Source of the DNA: CAXBNB01 sp040151475
GTDB lineage: Bacteria; Bacteroidota; Bacteroidia; Cytophagales; Cyclobacteriaceae
Direction: 5' to 3'
NCBI RefSeq assembly: GCF_040151475.1
Contig: NZ_JBDKWG010000140.1
Coordinates: 1 to 28,217, forward strand
Length of the DNA: 28,217 nucleotides
The position numbers and the translations under genes were made by a program. Shown in pieces: positions 1 through 8,002 of the stretch. The notes under the pieces are model-generated. The model was given only the letters and a program-made list of their open reading frames with translations, searched no databases and was not told where the DNA came from. Each line of letters begins with the position of its first letter. Position 1 is the first letter of the stretch.

Positions 1-80
1 TTGGTTGACTTCCCTGTCAAACACAGATTTACTGCCATCATTTTGAACTCCTTATCGAAGTGTCTTCTTTCTTGTTTCAT
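1..80 (-). CDS. IS3-family transposase OrfA, N-terminal part (partial)
   Basis: An ATG at 80-78 opens a frame that runs off the left edge and gives 26 residues beginning MKQERRHFDKEFKMMAVNL. The pattern RRxFxxEFKxxAVxL, followed by a short C-rich and GKST stretch, is typical of the helix-turn-helix OrfA that binds the ends of IS3-family elements. OrfA is normally joined to a downstream DDE integrase (OrfB) by programmed frameshifting, but that part is outside the window. Only the start is visible, so an intact element cannot be confirmed. Confidence 0.75.
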   Translation of the reverse strand, partial: MKQERRHFDKEFKMMAVNLCLTGKST

Positions 81-93
81 CTTATGTAAATTT

Positions 94-110
94 AGCTTAA
101 CGAGCTTAAC
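94..110. repeat. Tandem 8-bp direct repeat inside the IS terminus
   Basis: AGCTTAAC occurs at 94-101 and again at 103-110, a 9-bp period, between the OrfA start and the presumed element end. Short repeated motifs near insertion-sequence ends often serve as transposase binding sites. That role is an inference here. Confidence 0.5.
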
Positions 111-124
111 TTACTGTCCTGTCA

Positions 125-814
125 AATGTAGCAGTTCCAAGTTTATTTAAGGAAAGACAGGCATTTCCGCTCCTTATCGCTGCTTACAATAATTTGAATC
201 AAGAAGACTTTGCAAGTGTTTTAAAACTGGTAAGCATTATTACTTTTAGATATACAGTAATTGGTAAATTGCACACCAATCTCAAAGAAGACATATATAA
301 TAAAGCTGCGAATGGAATTAGTAATAATGAATTGACGACTGTGTCTCAAATTGCAAATTCGTTGATTAACCTGTATCCTAGTGATAATGATTTTAAAAAT
401 GATTTTGCATCCAAATCAATAAGTACTAAGAGAGGAAAAAAAATTGTTCGTTATATTCTATTCAGTATTGAAAACCACCTTAGTCAATCTGACTATCCAT
501 ATGAGGACACCCCAGGTACTATTGAACACATCCTACCTGAAAATGGAAACGAGAACTATTTAGACGAATTCCCACAATCAATTCATGAATCATTGGTGTA
601 CCGTTTGGGTAATTATACGATACTTGAGGATGATAAAAATAGGGCTTGTGAAGCCCTTCCATTCGAAGAAAAAAAAGAAATATTTCGAACGAGTCAATAT
701 GCAATTACAACTGAAATAACTTCTAGCAATTGGACGCCTAATAGTATAGATAGAAGACAAGATAAATTGGCCAAATATGCTAGTTCTATTTGGAGAATTT
801 CGCAGTTTGACTAA
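125..814 (+). pseudogene. GmrSD/DUF262-type restriction-like protein, 3' fragment interrupted by an IS
   Basis: The frame is open from 110 to the TAA at 812-814. Family-like sequence begins at about 125 (NVAVPSLFKERQAFPLLIAA), upstream of any good start codon; the first candidate is a TTG at 194. The C-terminal part has the DUF1524 HNH-like signature: IEHILPE with its histidine at 527-529, then YRLGNYTILEDDKNR with the asparagine at 638-640, then a K-x-x-S region, NWTP, an R-rich helix and a terminal IW. In GmrSD-type systems an N-terminal DUF262 ParB-like NTPase is joined to this nuclease domain and acts in defence against modified DNA. The DUF262 part is missing, evidently cut off by the insertion sequence. 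Assignment of the fragment to the family is fairly secure; inactivity is an inference. Confidence 0.75.
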
Positions 815-860
815 ACACCTCTCGTTGGTTTTGTGACCAACAAGCCTCTAGGCAAACGGA

Positions 861-1078
861 TTAGATATCATCTACATAGTGCGTTAAAAAGGGATGCGAA
901 AAAGCTTCACTTTCATAAAACTGTGCAGAACTGTACTCATAGTCAAGAAGGCTTTTAGCCAACATTCATTTTCCTTGAACGGGGTTGTTATGGATATAAT
1001 CCAGTTTTTGCTTGATTACCTTTCGGGAATACATTTCAACTGCCATAGGGTTTCTTACCATATTTGGTAATTATCTGC
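861..1078 (-). pseudogene. IS200-like / REP-associated tyrosine transposase, decayed C-terminal fragment
   Basis: Read on the minus strand from 1049 to a TAA at 863-861, one frame gives PMAVEMYSRKVIKQK, then LDYIHNNPVQGK, an in-frame TGA at 968-966, then MLAKSLLDYEYSSAQFYE and a tail ending HYVDDI. The KLDYIHxNPV and YxYSSA motifs are the hallmark of the C-terminal half of Y1-type transposases related to RAYT proteins. The TGA stands where the family usually has tryptophan (GKW). Farther upstream, 1078-1058 encodes ADNYQIW in another frame, matching the xYQxW motif that normally precedes this block, so a frameshift is also present. The N-terminal catalytic part was not recovered. This is a dead remnant in what would otherwise be called empty intergenic DNA between 814 and valS. 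Confidence 0.75.
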
Positions 1079-1238
1079 TATATATGACCGTATTTGCTGA
1101 TAATGGCTTTGTCTTTAATGTAATGTGTTGATTGCCTTTTAGGAGTTTGTTACAAAACTAACTGCATGGATAATCGGTATTGAACCTTTCAATGGGCTTT
1201 TCACCACTGATGCCCAAAAACATTAGGCCAGACAAACC

Positions 1239-3869
1239 TCACCCCAATTCCTTCAACTTGGCCTCAAGCATTTCAATTTTAGACTCGGCATCTGCTTGCT
1301 TCTTTTTTTCTATTGCTACTACATTTTCAGGAGCATTGCTTACAAAGCGTTCGTTGTTTAGTTTTTTATTGATAGTATTGAGGAATCCCTTTGTGTATTC
1401 TAATTCATTTGTTAGTTCAGCTTTTTCTTTTTCTACATCAATTTTACCTTCCACAGGGATAAAAAACTCATCGGAGTTGATGGTAAAGCTCAGAGAACTA
1501 CCCGGATTTTCTTCGCATTGAGTGAACGAAGAAAGATTCGCAAGTTTGGATATTATTTCTTTAAACGCAGAATACTCCTCGAATTCTGATGTTTTGGCAA
1601 ATAGCTCCAATTCATTCTTAAACGAAATGCCGTTAGAATTTCGGATATTTCTGATGTTAGAAATCAGTTCAAAAGACTTTTCGGCTGCTGAAATTATTTG
1701 CTGATCAAAGGCTTTCGCTTCCGGCCATTCGGATACAATCAAATAATCTTTGTCTTCACGCTTTTCTATTTTTTGCCAGATTTCCTCGGAAATAAATGGC
1801 ATATAAGGATGTACTACTTTCATTAGTTTCTCAAAGAAATTAATGGTCGTGTCGTATGTTTCCTTGTCAATAGGTTGACCGAAATCGGGTTTGATAATCT
1901 CCAGATACCAGGAACAGAAGTCGTCCCAAATGAGTTTATAAACCGACATCAATGCATCCGAAAGCCTGAATTTGGAGAAATGATCTTCCAACTCTACCAA
2001 TACCTGATTGTATCGGGCTTCAAACCATTCTTTAGCCAATGTGTTTTTCTGACTTGCCGGCTTCTCAACTATTTCCCAGTTTTTAACCAAACGGAATGCA
2101 TTCCATATTTTAGTAGAGAAATTTCTTCCCTGCTCGCATAGTTTTTCATCAAAAAGAAGATCGTTTCCAGCAGCAGAGCTTAAAAGCATGCCAACCCGCA
2201 CTCCATCAGCACCATATTGGTCAATGAGACCCAACGCATCGGGTGAGTTACCGAGGGATTTGGACATTTTTCTACGTTGCAAATCCCTTACCATTCCTGT
2301 GAAATATACCTTTTCAAAAGGTTTTTCATTCATGAATTCATAACCGGCAAAAATCATCCGGGCTACCCAGAAAAATATAATGTCCCAGCCTGTAACCAAT
2401 ACAGAAGTGGGGTAGTAATATTTTATATCTTCATTGCCCGGGTTTTCAAATCCATCGAATCCAGAGATGGGAACAAGCCATGAACTGAACCAGGTGTCCA
2501 CCACATCCTGATCTTGTTTTAAATCGGTAATTTGCAGTTTTTCATCTCCTGAATCTTTCCTGGCTATTTCCAAAGCTTCTTCTACAGTAGGAGCCACTGC
2601 CACACCGTTTTCCCCATAGTAAAATGCCGGAATTTGCTGTCCCCACCACAATTGCCTTGAGATAGGCCAGTCACGAATGTTGTCCAGCCAGTGTTTGTAA
2701 GTGTTTTTAAACTTTGGAGGATAAAACTGAATTTCATCATTCATTACATTTTCCAATGCAGGCTTTACAATCTCCTGCATATCTACATACCACTGGAGTG
2801 AAAGTTTAGGCTCAACTACCGTATCTGGATTTCTTTCTGAAAAACCTACTTTGTGTCTGAGGTTTTCAACTTTTGCTAAAATTCCTAAAGCTTTTAACTC
2901 TTTGGTTATTGATTTTCTTGCTTCTTCTCTGTCTAAACCAATGAAAAACTGTGCTGCTTCTGAAAGAGTACCATCATCGTTTAAGATGTCAATGATTTCT
3001 AAATTGTGTTTTTGCCCCAATTCATAGTCATTGATGTCGTGTGCAGGGGTCACTTTCAGGCATCCTGTTCCAAACTCAAGATCAACATACTCATCCTCTA
3101 TGATAGGTATTGACCTGTTGACCAGAGGGACTATGGCTCTTTTGCCTTTTAGATGCTGATATCTTTCATCATTTGGGTTGATGCATATGGCAGTATCGCC
3201 CAAAATAGTCTCAGGACGGGTAGTGGCAATGGTTACAAATTCGTCACTGCCTTCTAATTTGTAATTGACATAGTACAATGCGGCATCAACTTCTTTGTAG
3301 ATTACTTCTTCATTGGAAATGGTAGTTTGAGCGGTGGGATCCCAGTTCACCATTTTGTTGCCTCTGTATATGTATCCTTTTTTATACAACCTTACAAAAA
3401 CATCAATAACTGCTTTGGATAGTTTGGGTTCCATTGTAAAAAATGTCCTGTCCCAATCGCATGAAGCACCAAGTCGTTTGAGTTGATCCAGAATAATTCC
3501 TCCATATTTGTCTTTCCATGCATGTGCGTGTTTCAGAAACTCATCTCTGGTAAGGTCTGCCTTGGTAATTCCCTTTTCACGTAATAAACCAACTACCTTT
3601 GCTTCTGTAGCGATTGACGCATGGTCTGTTCCCGGAACCCAGCAGGCTTCTTTGCCTTCCATTCGGGCTTTTCGAATCAATACATCCTGAATGGTGTTGT
3701 TGAGCATGTGACCCATGTGTAAGATACCCGTCACATTCGGAGGAGGTATAATTATAGTGAATGGTTCTTTGTCAGGGTTAGGTTTTGAGTGGAAAAAACC
3801 TTTAGTCATCCATTCTTCGTAAATCTTTGATTCAACTTCCTGAGGATTGTATTTAGTCGATAAGGACAT
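1239..3869 (-). CDS. valS: Valyl-tRNA synthetase
   Basis: This class I aminoacyl-tRNA synthetase charges tRNA-Val with valine in the cytoplasm. The 876-residue length is normal for the family. The HIGH-type signature appears as PPPNVTGILHMGH with HMGH at residues 51-54, and the KMSKS loop is at residues 534-538. The editing (CP1) domain between them includes TTRPETILGDTA. The C-terminal approximately 65 residues are charged and heptad-like (EKEKAELTNELEYTKGF and onward), matching the coiled-coil arm that distinguishes ValRS from IleRS and LeuRS. The start ATG at 3869-3867 gives the usual MSLSTKYNPQEVE N-terminus. It is a single-gene unit, divergent from the transporter to its right, with transposon debris downstream. 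Confidence 0.98.
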   Translation of the reverse strand: MSLSTKYNPQEVESKIYEEWMTKGFFHSKPNPDKEPFTIIIPPPNVTGILHMGHMLNNTIQDVLIRKARMEGKEACWVPGTDHASIATEAKVVGLLREKGITKADLTRDEFLKHAHAWKDKYGGIILDQLKRLGASCDWDRTFFTMEPKLSKAVIDVFVRLYKKGYIYRGNKMVNWDPTAQTTISNEEVIYKEVDAALYYVNYKLEGSDEFVTIATTRPETILGDTAICINPNDERYQHLKGKRAIVPLVNRSIPIIEDEYVDLEFGTGCLKVTPAHDINDYELGQKHNLEIIDILNDDGTLSEAAQFFIGLDREEARKSITKELKALGILAKVENLRHKVGFSERNPDTVVEPKLSLQWYVDMQEIVKPALENVMNDEIQFYPPKFKNTYKHWLDNIRDWPISRQLWWGQQIPAFYYGENGVAVAPTVEEALEIARKDSGDEKLQITDLKQDQDVVDTWFSSWLVPISGFDGFENPGNEDIKYYYPTSVLVTGWDIIFFWVARMIFAGYEFMNEKPFEKVYFTGMVRDLQRRKMSKSLGNSPDALGLIDQYGADGVRVGMLLSSAAGNDLLFDEKLCEQGRNFSTKIWNAFRLVKNWEIVEKPASQKNTLAKEWFEARYNQVLVELEDHFSKFRLSDALMSVYKLIWDDFCSWYLEIIKPDFGQPIDKETYDTTINFFEKLMKVVHPYMPFISEEIWQKIEKREDKDYLIVSEWPEAKAFDQQIISAAEKSFELISNIRNIRNSNGISFKNELELFAKTSEFEEYSAFKEIISKLANLSSFTQCEENPGSSLSFTINSDEFFIPVEGKIDVEKEKAELTNELEYTKGFLNTINKKLNNERFVSNAPENVVAIEKKKQADAESKIEMLEAKLKELG

Positions 3870-4046
3870 TTTGTAAGTCTAAAAAATATGTTAAAAATAA
3901 GTTTGTCCTATTTAACCAAAGTACAACGAACAATCATTTTTATATTTCGTTTCAAATTGAGAATAGGAATTAAGCAAGATATCATTGAACTATCTTACCT
4001 GAATTTTTAAAAGAAGGTGCAAAAGTATAAAATATAATACCTAAGG

Positions 4047-4079
4047 AAATCTATACGGCAAACAAAAGTGTATAGATTT
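4047..4079. promoter_or_regulatory. Perfect 10-bp inverted repeat upstream of the MFS gene
   Basis: AAATCTATAC (4047-4056) and GTATAGATTT (4070-4079) form perfect arms around a 13-base spacer. The element lies about 60 bp before the transporter start in the valS/MFS divergent region. It could be a dimeric-repressor operator or an mRNA hairpin; the sequence does not decide. No run of T follows that would make it a convincing terminator. Confidence 0.45.
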
Positions 4080-4096
4080 TGTTATACTTGGAGTTA

Positions 4097-4120
4097 TAAT
4101 GGCACTAAACAGTGTTATTA
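4097..4120 (+). promoter_or_regulatory. Second leader hairpin just upstream of the MFS gene
   Basis: TAATGGCACT (4097-4106) pairs with AGTGTTATTA (4111-4120) across the loop AAAC if two G-U pairs are allowed, giving a 10-pair stem in the transcript but not a perfect DNA palindrome. It ends 17 bp before the ATG at 4138. The wobble pairs favour an RNA role over an operator, but this is an inference. Confidence 0.4.
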
Positions 4121-4137
4121 CCAATCTCAAAAATTAG

Positions 4138-5247
4138 ATGAAAAACACCAAATCAATCAACTACCCTCAACTTGCAAGTTTAGTAGGACTTTATGCATCT
4201 GTCATTATTGGATGGATTGCTTATTACAATTACCAGCCTAAATTATTATTAAATTTTGGATTCGTACAATTTACTTTTGCTTTGTTTGTAGCTCAGGGAC
4301 TGATAATGGTTATTACACCACCCATAGCCGGGAAGATTGGTGACAGGTTTAGGCAAACCTCAGGCCATAGGCTACCCGTTATCACGGCTGGAATAAGTTT
4401 TGCGGCTATGGTTTTTATGGCTGTGGCGTTTACCTTGATGGCTAATCCGGGTGAAATTCTTAAATGGTTACTTCCAGTGTTAATAATACTTTGGTTGTTT
4501 TCCATGAGTATTTTTACTAGTCCTGCGATTTCAACTATTGAGCTTTTTGCTCCATCTGCCAAGTTACCTACTGCAATGGCAATTATTACATTGGTTTCAG
4601 GCCTTATATATGCTATAGAACCCATTATTGTAGATTTGATTGATTATCTGGGTGCACCTATTACCTTTATTGGTGGTGGAGTAGCAGTTTCGGTTTCTGG
4701 TTACTTTCTTAGAAAGACGTCTGCAGTAGTGGATGATAAAGTAGAAAACGTTGAGGTGCCAGTGATCACCCAACAAGATGAATCCAATAGTGAAATTGAT
4801 TTTCCGTTTGTTATAATGCTCGGTATTGCTTTTGGTATAGCATCCACTGTACTTTTCAATAAATTTCCTGATAGATTCGAGGCAGTACTTGTATCAGGGC
4901 CAGATTCATTTAACGGCAACCAGATTGTGTCAATGATATTGGCTTTTTCCGCTGTGGTGTCTATTCCGATAGGAAATGTGGTTGAGAAGTTTGGCGCAAA
5001 TAAATCTTCTCAGGTGGGTATTGTTGGTGTTTTGATAGTGATGTTCGGTGTATTGCTGGTGGATAATGTGGTTGGGATAATTATTTGCACGTTTTTGTTT
5101 TCAATACTCTATACATTGGTGTCTGTAAGTACTTTGCCATTGGCACTGTCCAAAGTGGATTTTAAAAGAAAGGTATTTGGTGTAGGGTTGTTTTTTGCCG
5201 GGTTTGAAATTCCAAATGGAATTTTGGAGGCTATAATGCACTATTGA
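4138..5247 (+). CDS. Major facilitator superfamily transporter
   Basis: This is a 369-residue, strongly hydrophobic inner-membrane protein with about 10 to 11 predicted transmembrane segments. Two halves are separated by a polar loop near residues 195-222. Between the second and third segments lies GKIGDRFRQTSGHRLP (residues 65-80), a loop 2-3 motif of the MFS type (G-x-x-x-D-R followed by basic residues). The R-x-x-SGHRLP tail resembles sugar/cation symporter-type MFS proteins more than drug exporters. The protein is somewhat shorter than the common 400-450 residues. No substrate can be assigned. It stands alone between divergent valS and convergent recA, and two inverted repeats precede its start. 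Confidence 0.8.
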   Translation: MKNTKSINYPQLASLVGLYASVIIGWIAYYNYQPKLLLNFGFVQFTFALFVAQGLIMVITPPIAGKIGDRFRQTSGHRLPVITAGISFAAMVFMAVAFTLMANPGEILKWLLPVLIILWLFSMSIFTSPAISTIELFAPSAKLPTAMAIITLVSGLIYAIEPIIVDLIDYLGAPITFIGGGVAVSVSGYFLRKTSAVVDDKVENVEVPVITQQDESNSEIDFPFVIMLGIAFGIASTVLFNKFPDRFEAVLVSGPDSFNGNQIVSMILAFSAVVSIPIGNVVEKFGANKSSQVGIVGVLIVMFGVLLVDNVVGIIICTFLFSILYTLVSVSTLPLALSKVDFKRKVFGVGLFFAGFEIPNGILEAIMHY

Positions 5248-5255
5248 TTTTGAAA

Positions 5256-5292
5256 ATCATTTCCTTGTGATCAATAATCACAAGGAAATGAT
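5256..5292. terminator. Bidirectional terminator between the MFS gene and recA
   Basis: Perfect 16-bp arms (ATCATTTCCTTGTGAT at 5256-5271 and its complement at 5277-5292) flank a 5-base loop. Upstream on the plus strand is AAAA and downstream AAATATTTTTA, giving a short T tract on each strand. The hairpin sits in the 53-base gap between two convergent genes, which fits termination of both. Confidence 0.85.
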
Positions 5293-5300
5293 AAATATTT

Positions 5301-6323
5301 TTACTTCGATTTTTCTTTTTCCGGCTCTATTCCGTGAATTTTCCTTTTGATAGTAGCTTCGAGTTCTTCCATCAATTCCGGATTGTCAGCGATCAGGGCT
5401 TTTATGGTATCCCTGCCTTGTCCCAGTTTATTCCCTTTGTATGAAAACCAGGAGCCAGCTTTGTTGATAACATCCAGTTCAACTCCGAGATCTATTATTT
5501 CACCGACTTTTGATATTCCCAGTCCATACATTATATCAAATTCTACCACTTTGAACGGAGGAGCTACTTTATTTTTCACTACTTTCACCCTGGTCCTGTT
5601 GCCTAGTATATTATCGGCATTTTCTTTTATTTGCCCGATTCTGCGAATGTCTAGTCTTACAGAAGCATAAAATTTGAGTGCATTTCCACCAGTTGTAGTT
5701 TCAGGGTTTCCGAACATTACTCCAATCTTTTCACGCAACTGATTGATAAATATGCAGCAACAACCCGTTTTGTTGATGGCACCAGTAAGTTTTCTTAAAG
5801 CCTGACTCATTAACCTTGCCTGAAGGCCCATTTTGCTATCACCCATTTCACCTTCCAGTTCGGCTTTTGGAACCAGAGCCGCTACTGAATCAATAACAAT
5901 AATATCAATTGCACCTGATCTGATAAGATGTTCGGCTATTTCCAAAGCCTGCTCTCCATTGTCGGGTTGAGAGATTAATAAGTTTTCAGTATCAATTCCA
6001 AGTTTTTCAGCGTAAGTCTTGTCAAAAGCATGTTCAGCATCTATGAAAGCAGCCAGTCCTCCCTGTTTTTGCGCTTCGGCAATACAGTGCATGGTCAACG
6101 TGGTTTTTCCCGATGATTCCGGCCCGTAAATTTCAACCACCCGTCCTCTGGGGATTCCTCCAATGCCCAATGCGATATCCAGACCCAATGAGCCTGTAGG
6201 TATGGAAGGTATATCCATTACTTTTTCATCAGACAATTTCATTACAGCACCTTTTCCGTACGTTTTTTCTAATTTATCTATGGTCAGCTGTAGTGCTTTT
6301 AATTTTTCTGTATTCTCGCTCAT
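5301..6323 (-). CDS. recA: Recombinase A
   Basis: RecA is the cytoplasmic DNA-dependent ATPase that forms filaments on single-stranded DNA for strand exchange and SOS activation. Walker A is GPESSGKTT (residues 67-75). Walker B is in the IDIIVIDSVAALVP stretch. L1 appears as EGEMGDSKMGLQARLMSQALR, and L2 as FGNPETTTGGNALKFYASVR. At 340 residues it is a normal RecA with a short charged tail ending PEKEKSK. The start ATG at 6323-6321 gives MSENTEKLKAL. I saw no obvious LexA-type box upstream, which is not unusual in Bacteroidota. Confidence 0.98.
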   Translation of the reverse strand: MSENTEKLKALQLTIDKLEKTYGKGAVMKLSDEKVMDIPSIPTGSLGLDIALGIGGIPRGRVVEIYGPESSGKTTLTMHCIAEAQKQGGLAAFIDAEHAFDKTYAEKLGIDTENLLISQPDNGEQALEIAEHLIRSGAIDIIVIDSVAALVPKAELEGEMGDSKMGLQARLMSQALRKLTGAINKTGCCCIFINQLREKIGVMFGNPETTTGGNALKFYASVRLDIRRIGQIKENADNILGNRTRVKVVKNKVAPPFKVVEFDIMYGLGISKVGEIIDLGVELDVINKAGSWFSYKGNKLGQGRDTIKALIADNPELMEELEATIKRKIHGIEPEKEKSK

Positions 6324-6658
6324 GCCTGTAGGTGTTTATAATTATTGTTTAAGCTAAATTAGTTCAAATATTGAGATGATAGTATTTAATCAGATGGATA
6401 TTGTTCCTTGTTTTGAGTGCAATTTGAATATTAATTTTTACAAATAAAATCATAATACTATAAATATTAGTATTTATTTAAGAAAATCATCTTTTTGAAT
6501 TGATTTAGTAAAGTGCTTATAAATTTAAAACTAAATAAATTAGTAAATAATAAAAAAGAATGGCTCGCAATGATTGTATTTCTAACCAGATTCATTTTTT
6601 ATCTGAGAGTGAGGTTTAATTTGATTTTTCATTTGGCAGGTATTGATTTTATATAGAT
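6324..6658. other. Intergenic region between divergent recA and the aminopeptidase-like gene
   Basis: This is 335 bases of very AT-rich DNA without a credible gene. The only structure found is an inverted repeat, AATACTA (6454-6460) and TAGTATT (6468-6474), with flanking AAATA/TATTT complementarity. It must hold the promoters for both flanking genes, but I could not place a convincing TAnnTTTG element. Confidence 0.5.
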
Positions 6659-7678
6659 ATGAAGAAGAAAATTGCTCTGGGTGTTTTGGTTGTATCGACT
6701 GTATTAATTGTCTTATACTTAGATTTGTTAAAGTATGGAGTGATGCAGGCAAACGGACAGTTGAAGGTAGTTTGGAATGCGAAACCAATCGGAGACGTGT
6801 TATCTGATGTTAATTTTCCGGATTCATTAAAAATGAAGATTGAATTGATGCAGGAGATCAGACAGTTTGCAATAGATTCGTTGGGATTGAAGGATACTAA
6901 AAACTTTACCTCAGTTTTTGACCAGAAAGGAGAGGATATTCTTTGGAACCTGTCGGCATGTGAACCTTACGAATTGAAATCTGTGCAGTGGACTTTCCCG
7001 TTTCTAGGATCATTCTCATATAAAGGATTTTTCGAGCTGGATAAAGCCAGAGAAGAAAGAGCAGAGCTTGAGAAAAAGGGTTTGGATACAAGAATTAGAA
7101 CAGTAAATGCCTGGTCCACATTGGGTTGGTTTAGAGATCCGATTTTATCTAATCAGCTTACCAGAAGTGAGGGATCATTGGCAGAGCTGGTAATTCACGA
7201 ACTCACCCATGCCACAGTTTTTATCAAAGACTCTCTGTCGTATAATGAAAACCTGGCTTCATTTATTGGAGAAAAAGGAGCGGTTAAGTTTTTAAATTTT
7301 AAATATGGTGCGAGTAGTGCTTATGCCAATCAATATGTTAATTCGGAACATGATTATGTAAAATATACCAACCACATGCTAGTTGGGACAAAGAAGCTTG
7401 ACAGCCTGTATCAATCATTTACAGCGGACATGAATGATTCTCTGAAAAGTAGAAAGAAGCAAATGATGATTTCAAAAATAATACAAGCTGTAGATACCGT
7501 ATCCTTTAAAAATCCTCAGAGATTTAAAGGGATATTTTCTGAACGACTGCCCAACAATTGCTATTTTTTGTCCTTCCACAGGTATTTTTCTAAAATAGAT
7601 CAATTTGAAATTCAGTTAAAGAATCAATTTGATGGAGATTTAAGAGCTTTTATCCAATATCAAAAGGAAAATCAGTAG
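6659..7678 (+). CDS. Predicted aminopeptidase, zinc metallopeptidase-like (COG4324/PF10023-type)
   Basis: This 339-residue protein has one N-terminal hydrophobic anchor (about residues 5-23), so most of it probably faces the periplasm. The family signature is clear: TRIRTVNAWSTLGWFRDPIL (about 144-163), then LAELVIHELTHATVF with the zinc motif H180-E-L-T-H184, then NENLASFIGEKGA at 196-208. E197 or E205 is the likely third metal ligand. The family was named predicted aminopeptidase from this metal-binding pattern; a substrate has not been shown as far as I know. It stands between recA, which it diverges from, and the PhoB/PhoR pair. The ATG at 6659 starts a typical KKKIALGVLVV membrane anchor. 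Confidence 0.85.
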   Translation: MKKKIALGVLVVSTVLIVLYLDLLKYGVMQANGQLKVVWNAKPIGDVLSDVNFPDSLKMKIELMQEIRQFAIDSLGLKDTKNFTSVFDQKGEDILWNLSACEPYELKSVQWTFPFLGSFSYKGFFELDKAREERAELEKKGLDTRIRTVNAWSTLGWFRDPILSNQLTRSEGSLAELVIHELTHATVFIKDSLSYNENLASFIGEKGAVKFLNFKYGASSAYANQYVNSEHDYVKYTNHMLVGTKKLDSLYQSFTADMNDSLKSRKKQMMISKIIQAVDTVSFKNPQRFKGIFSERLPNNCYFLSFHRYFSKIDQFEIQLKNQFDGDLRAFIQYQKENQ

Positions 7679-7680
7679 AA

Positions 7681-7821
7681 ATGAGAGTGTTATCCGTTAT
7701 ATTGTATATTGTTATGTTTGATGGAAAAAATTCAGTGCATGCATGGTTGTTGGGTGACGATAATAAAATACCATTGAAAGTAAGGCAGGTATGTTCACTG
7801 GCGCAATTGGACTGTATATAA
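7681..7821 (+). CDS. Possible 46-residue open reading frame, unrecognised
   Basis: Two bases after the aminopeptidase-like gene an ATG opens a 46-codon frame to a TAA at 7819-7821. It encodes a short hydrophobic start (MRVLSVILYIVMF) and a polar tail. No family is recognised, and it may be fortuitous or a remnant. The rest of the 324-base gap 7679-8002 holds AT-rich sequence and the PHO-box-like repeats close to the response regulator start. Confidence 0.2.
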   Translation: MRVLSVILYIVMFDGKNSVHAWLLGDDNKIPLKVRQVCSLAQLDCI

Positions 7822-7964
7822 AATACGCTTCAGGATTGAAAAATCCCTTGAATAAAATATGATGTCCCCGGTTATTTCCTTTATATTAAATAATTGTTAT
7901 CAGTTGATTAAAAATTTGATTTTGAAATCAGATGCTACAATTTTGAGTTGTTAAAAAAATGTGA

Positions 7965-7992
7965 TTAACATTTAGTTTACCTTTAATTCAAT
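7965..7992 (+). promoter_or_regulatory. PHO-box-like 11-bp-spaced direct repeats upstream of the response regulator
   Basis: TTAACA (7965-7970), TTTACC (7976-7981) and TTCAAT (7987-7992) recur with an exact 11-bp period. They end 10 bp before the response regulator ATG. OmpR/PhoB-family regulators bind tandem half-sites spaced one helical turn apart, and the Bacillus PhoP half-site is close to TTAACA. Autoregulation by the adjacent PhoB-like protein is therefore suggested. This rests on motif resemblance only. Confidence 0.4.
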
Positions 7993-8002
7993 ACTTGAGA
8001 CT

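Larger units (their letters stand above)
1..124 (-). mobile_element. IS3-family insertion sequence, one end (continues beyond the window)
   Basis: The minus strand carries the start of an IS3-type transposase gene (1-80). Beyond it lies about 44 bp of non-coding DNA ending in a TG...CA type terminus: the minus strand reads TGACAGGACAGTAAG inward from about position 124. Position 124/125 is also where the adjacent defence-gene reading frame begins to show family-like sequence. This is what an insertion junction would look like. The other end and the target duplication lie outside the window, so the exact boundary is an inference. Confidence 0.7.

Noticed and set aside
194..814. A complete gene starting at the TTG at 194
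   Set aside because: Family-like residues continue upstream of 194 to about 125 without a start codon and then hit the IS terminus. The frame is better described as a gene fragment.
1180..1704. Plus-strand frames of 60 to 113 codons over the valS 3' end
   Set aside because: They lie opposite the conserved valS coding sequence and have no independent support.
3913..3925. TACTTTG on the minus strand upstream of valS as a promoter -7 box
   Set aside because: One base short of TAnnTTTG, and no TTG stands 19-21 bases upstream.
6324..6400. LexA-type SOS box upstream of recA
   Set aside because: No clear palindromic operator of a known LexA type was found in this stretch.
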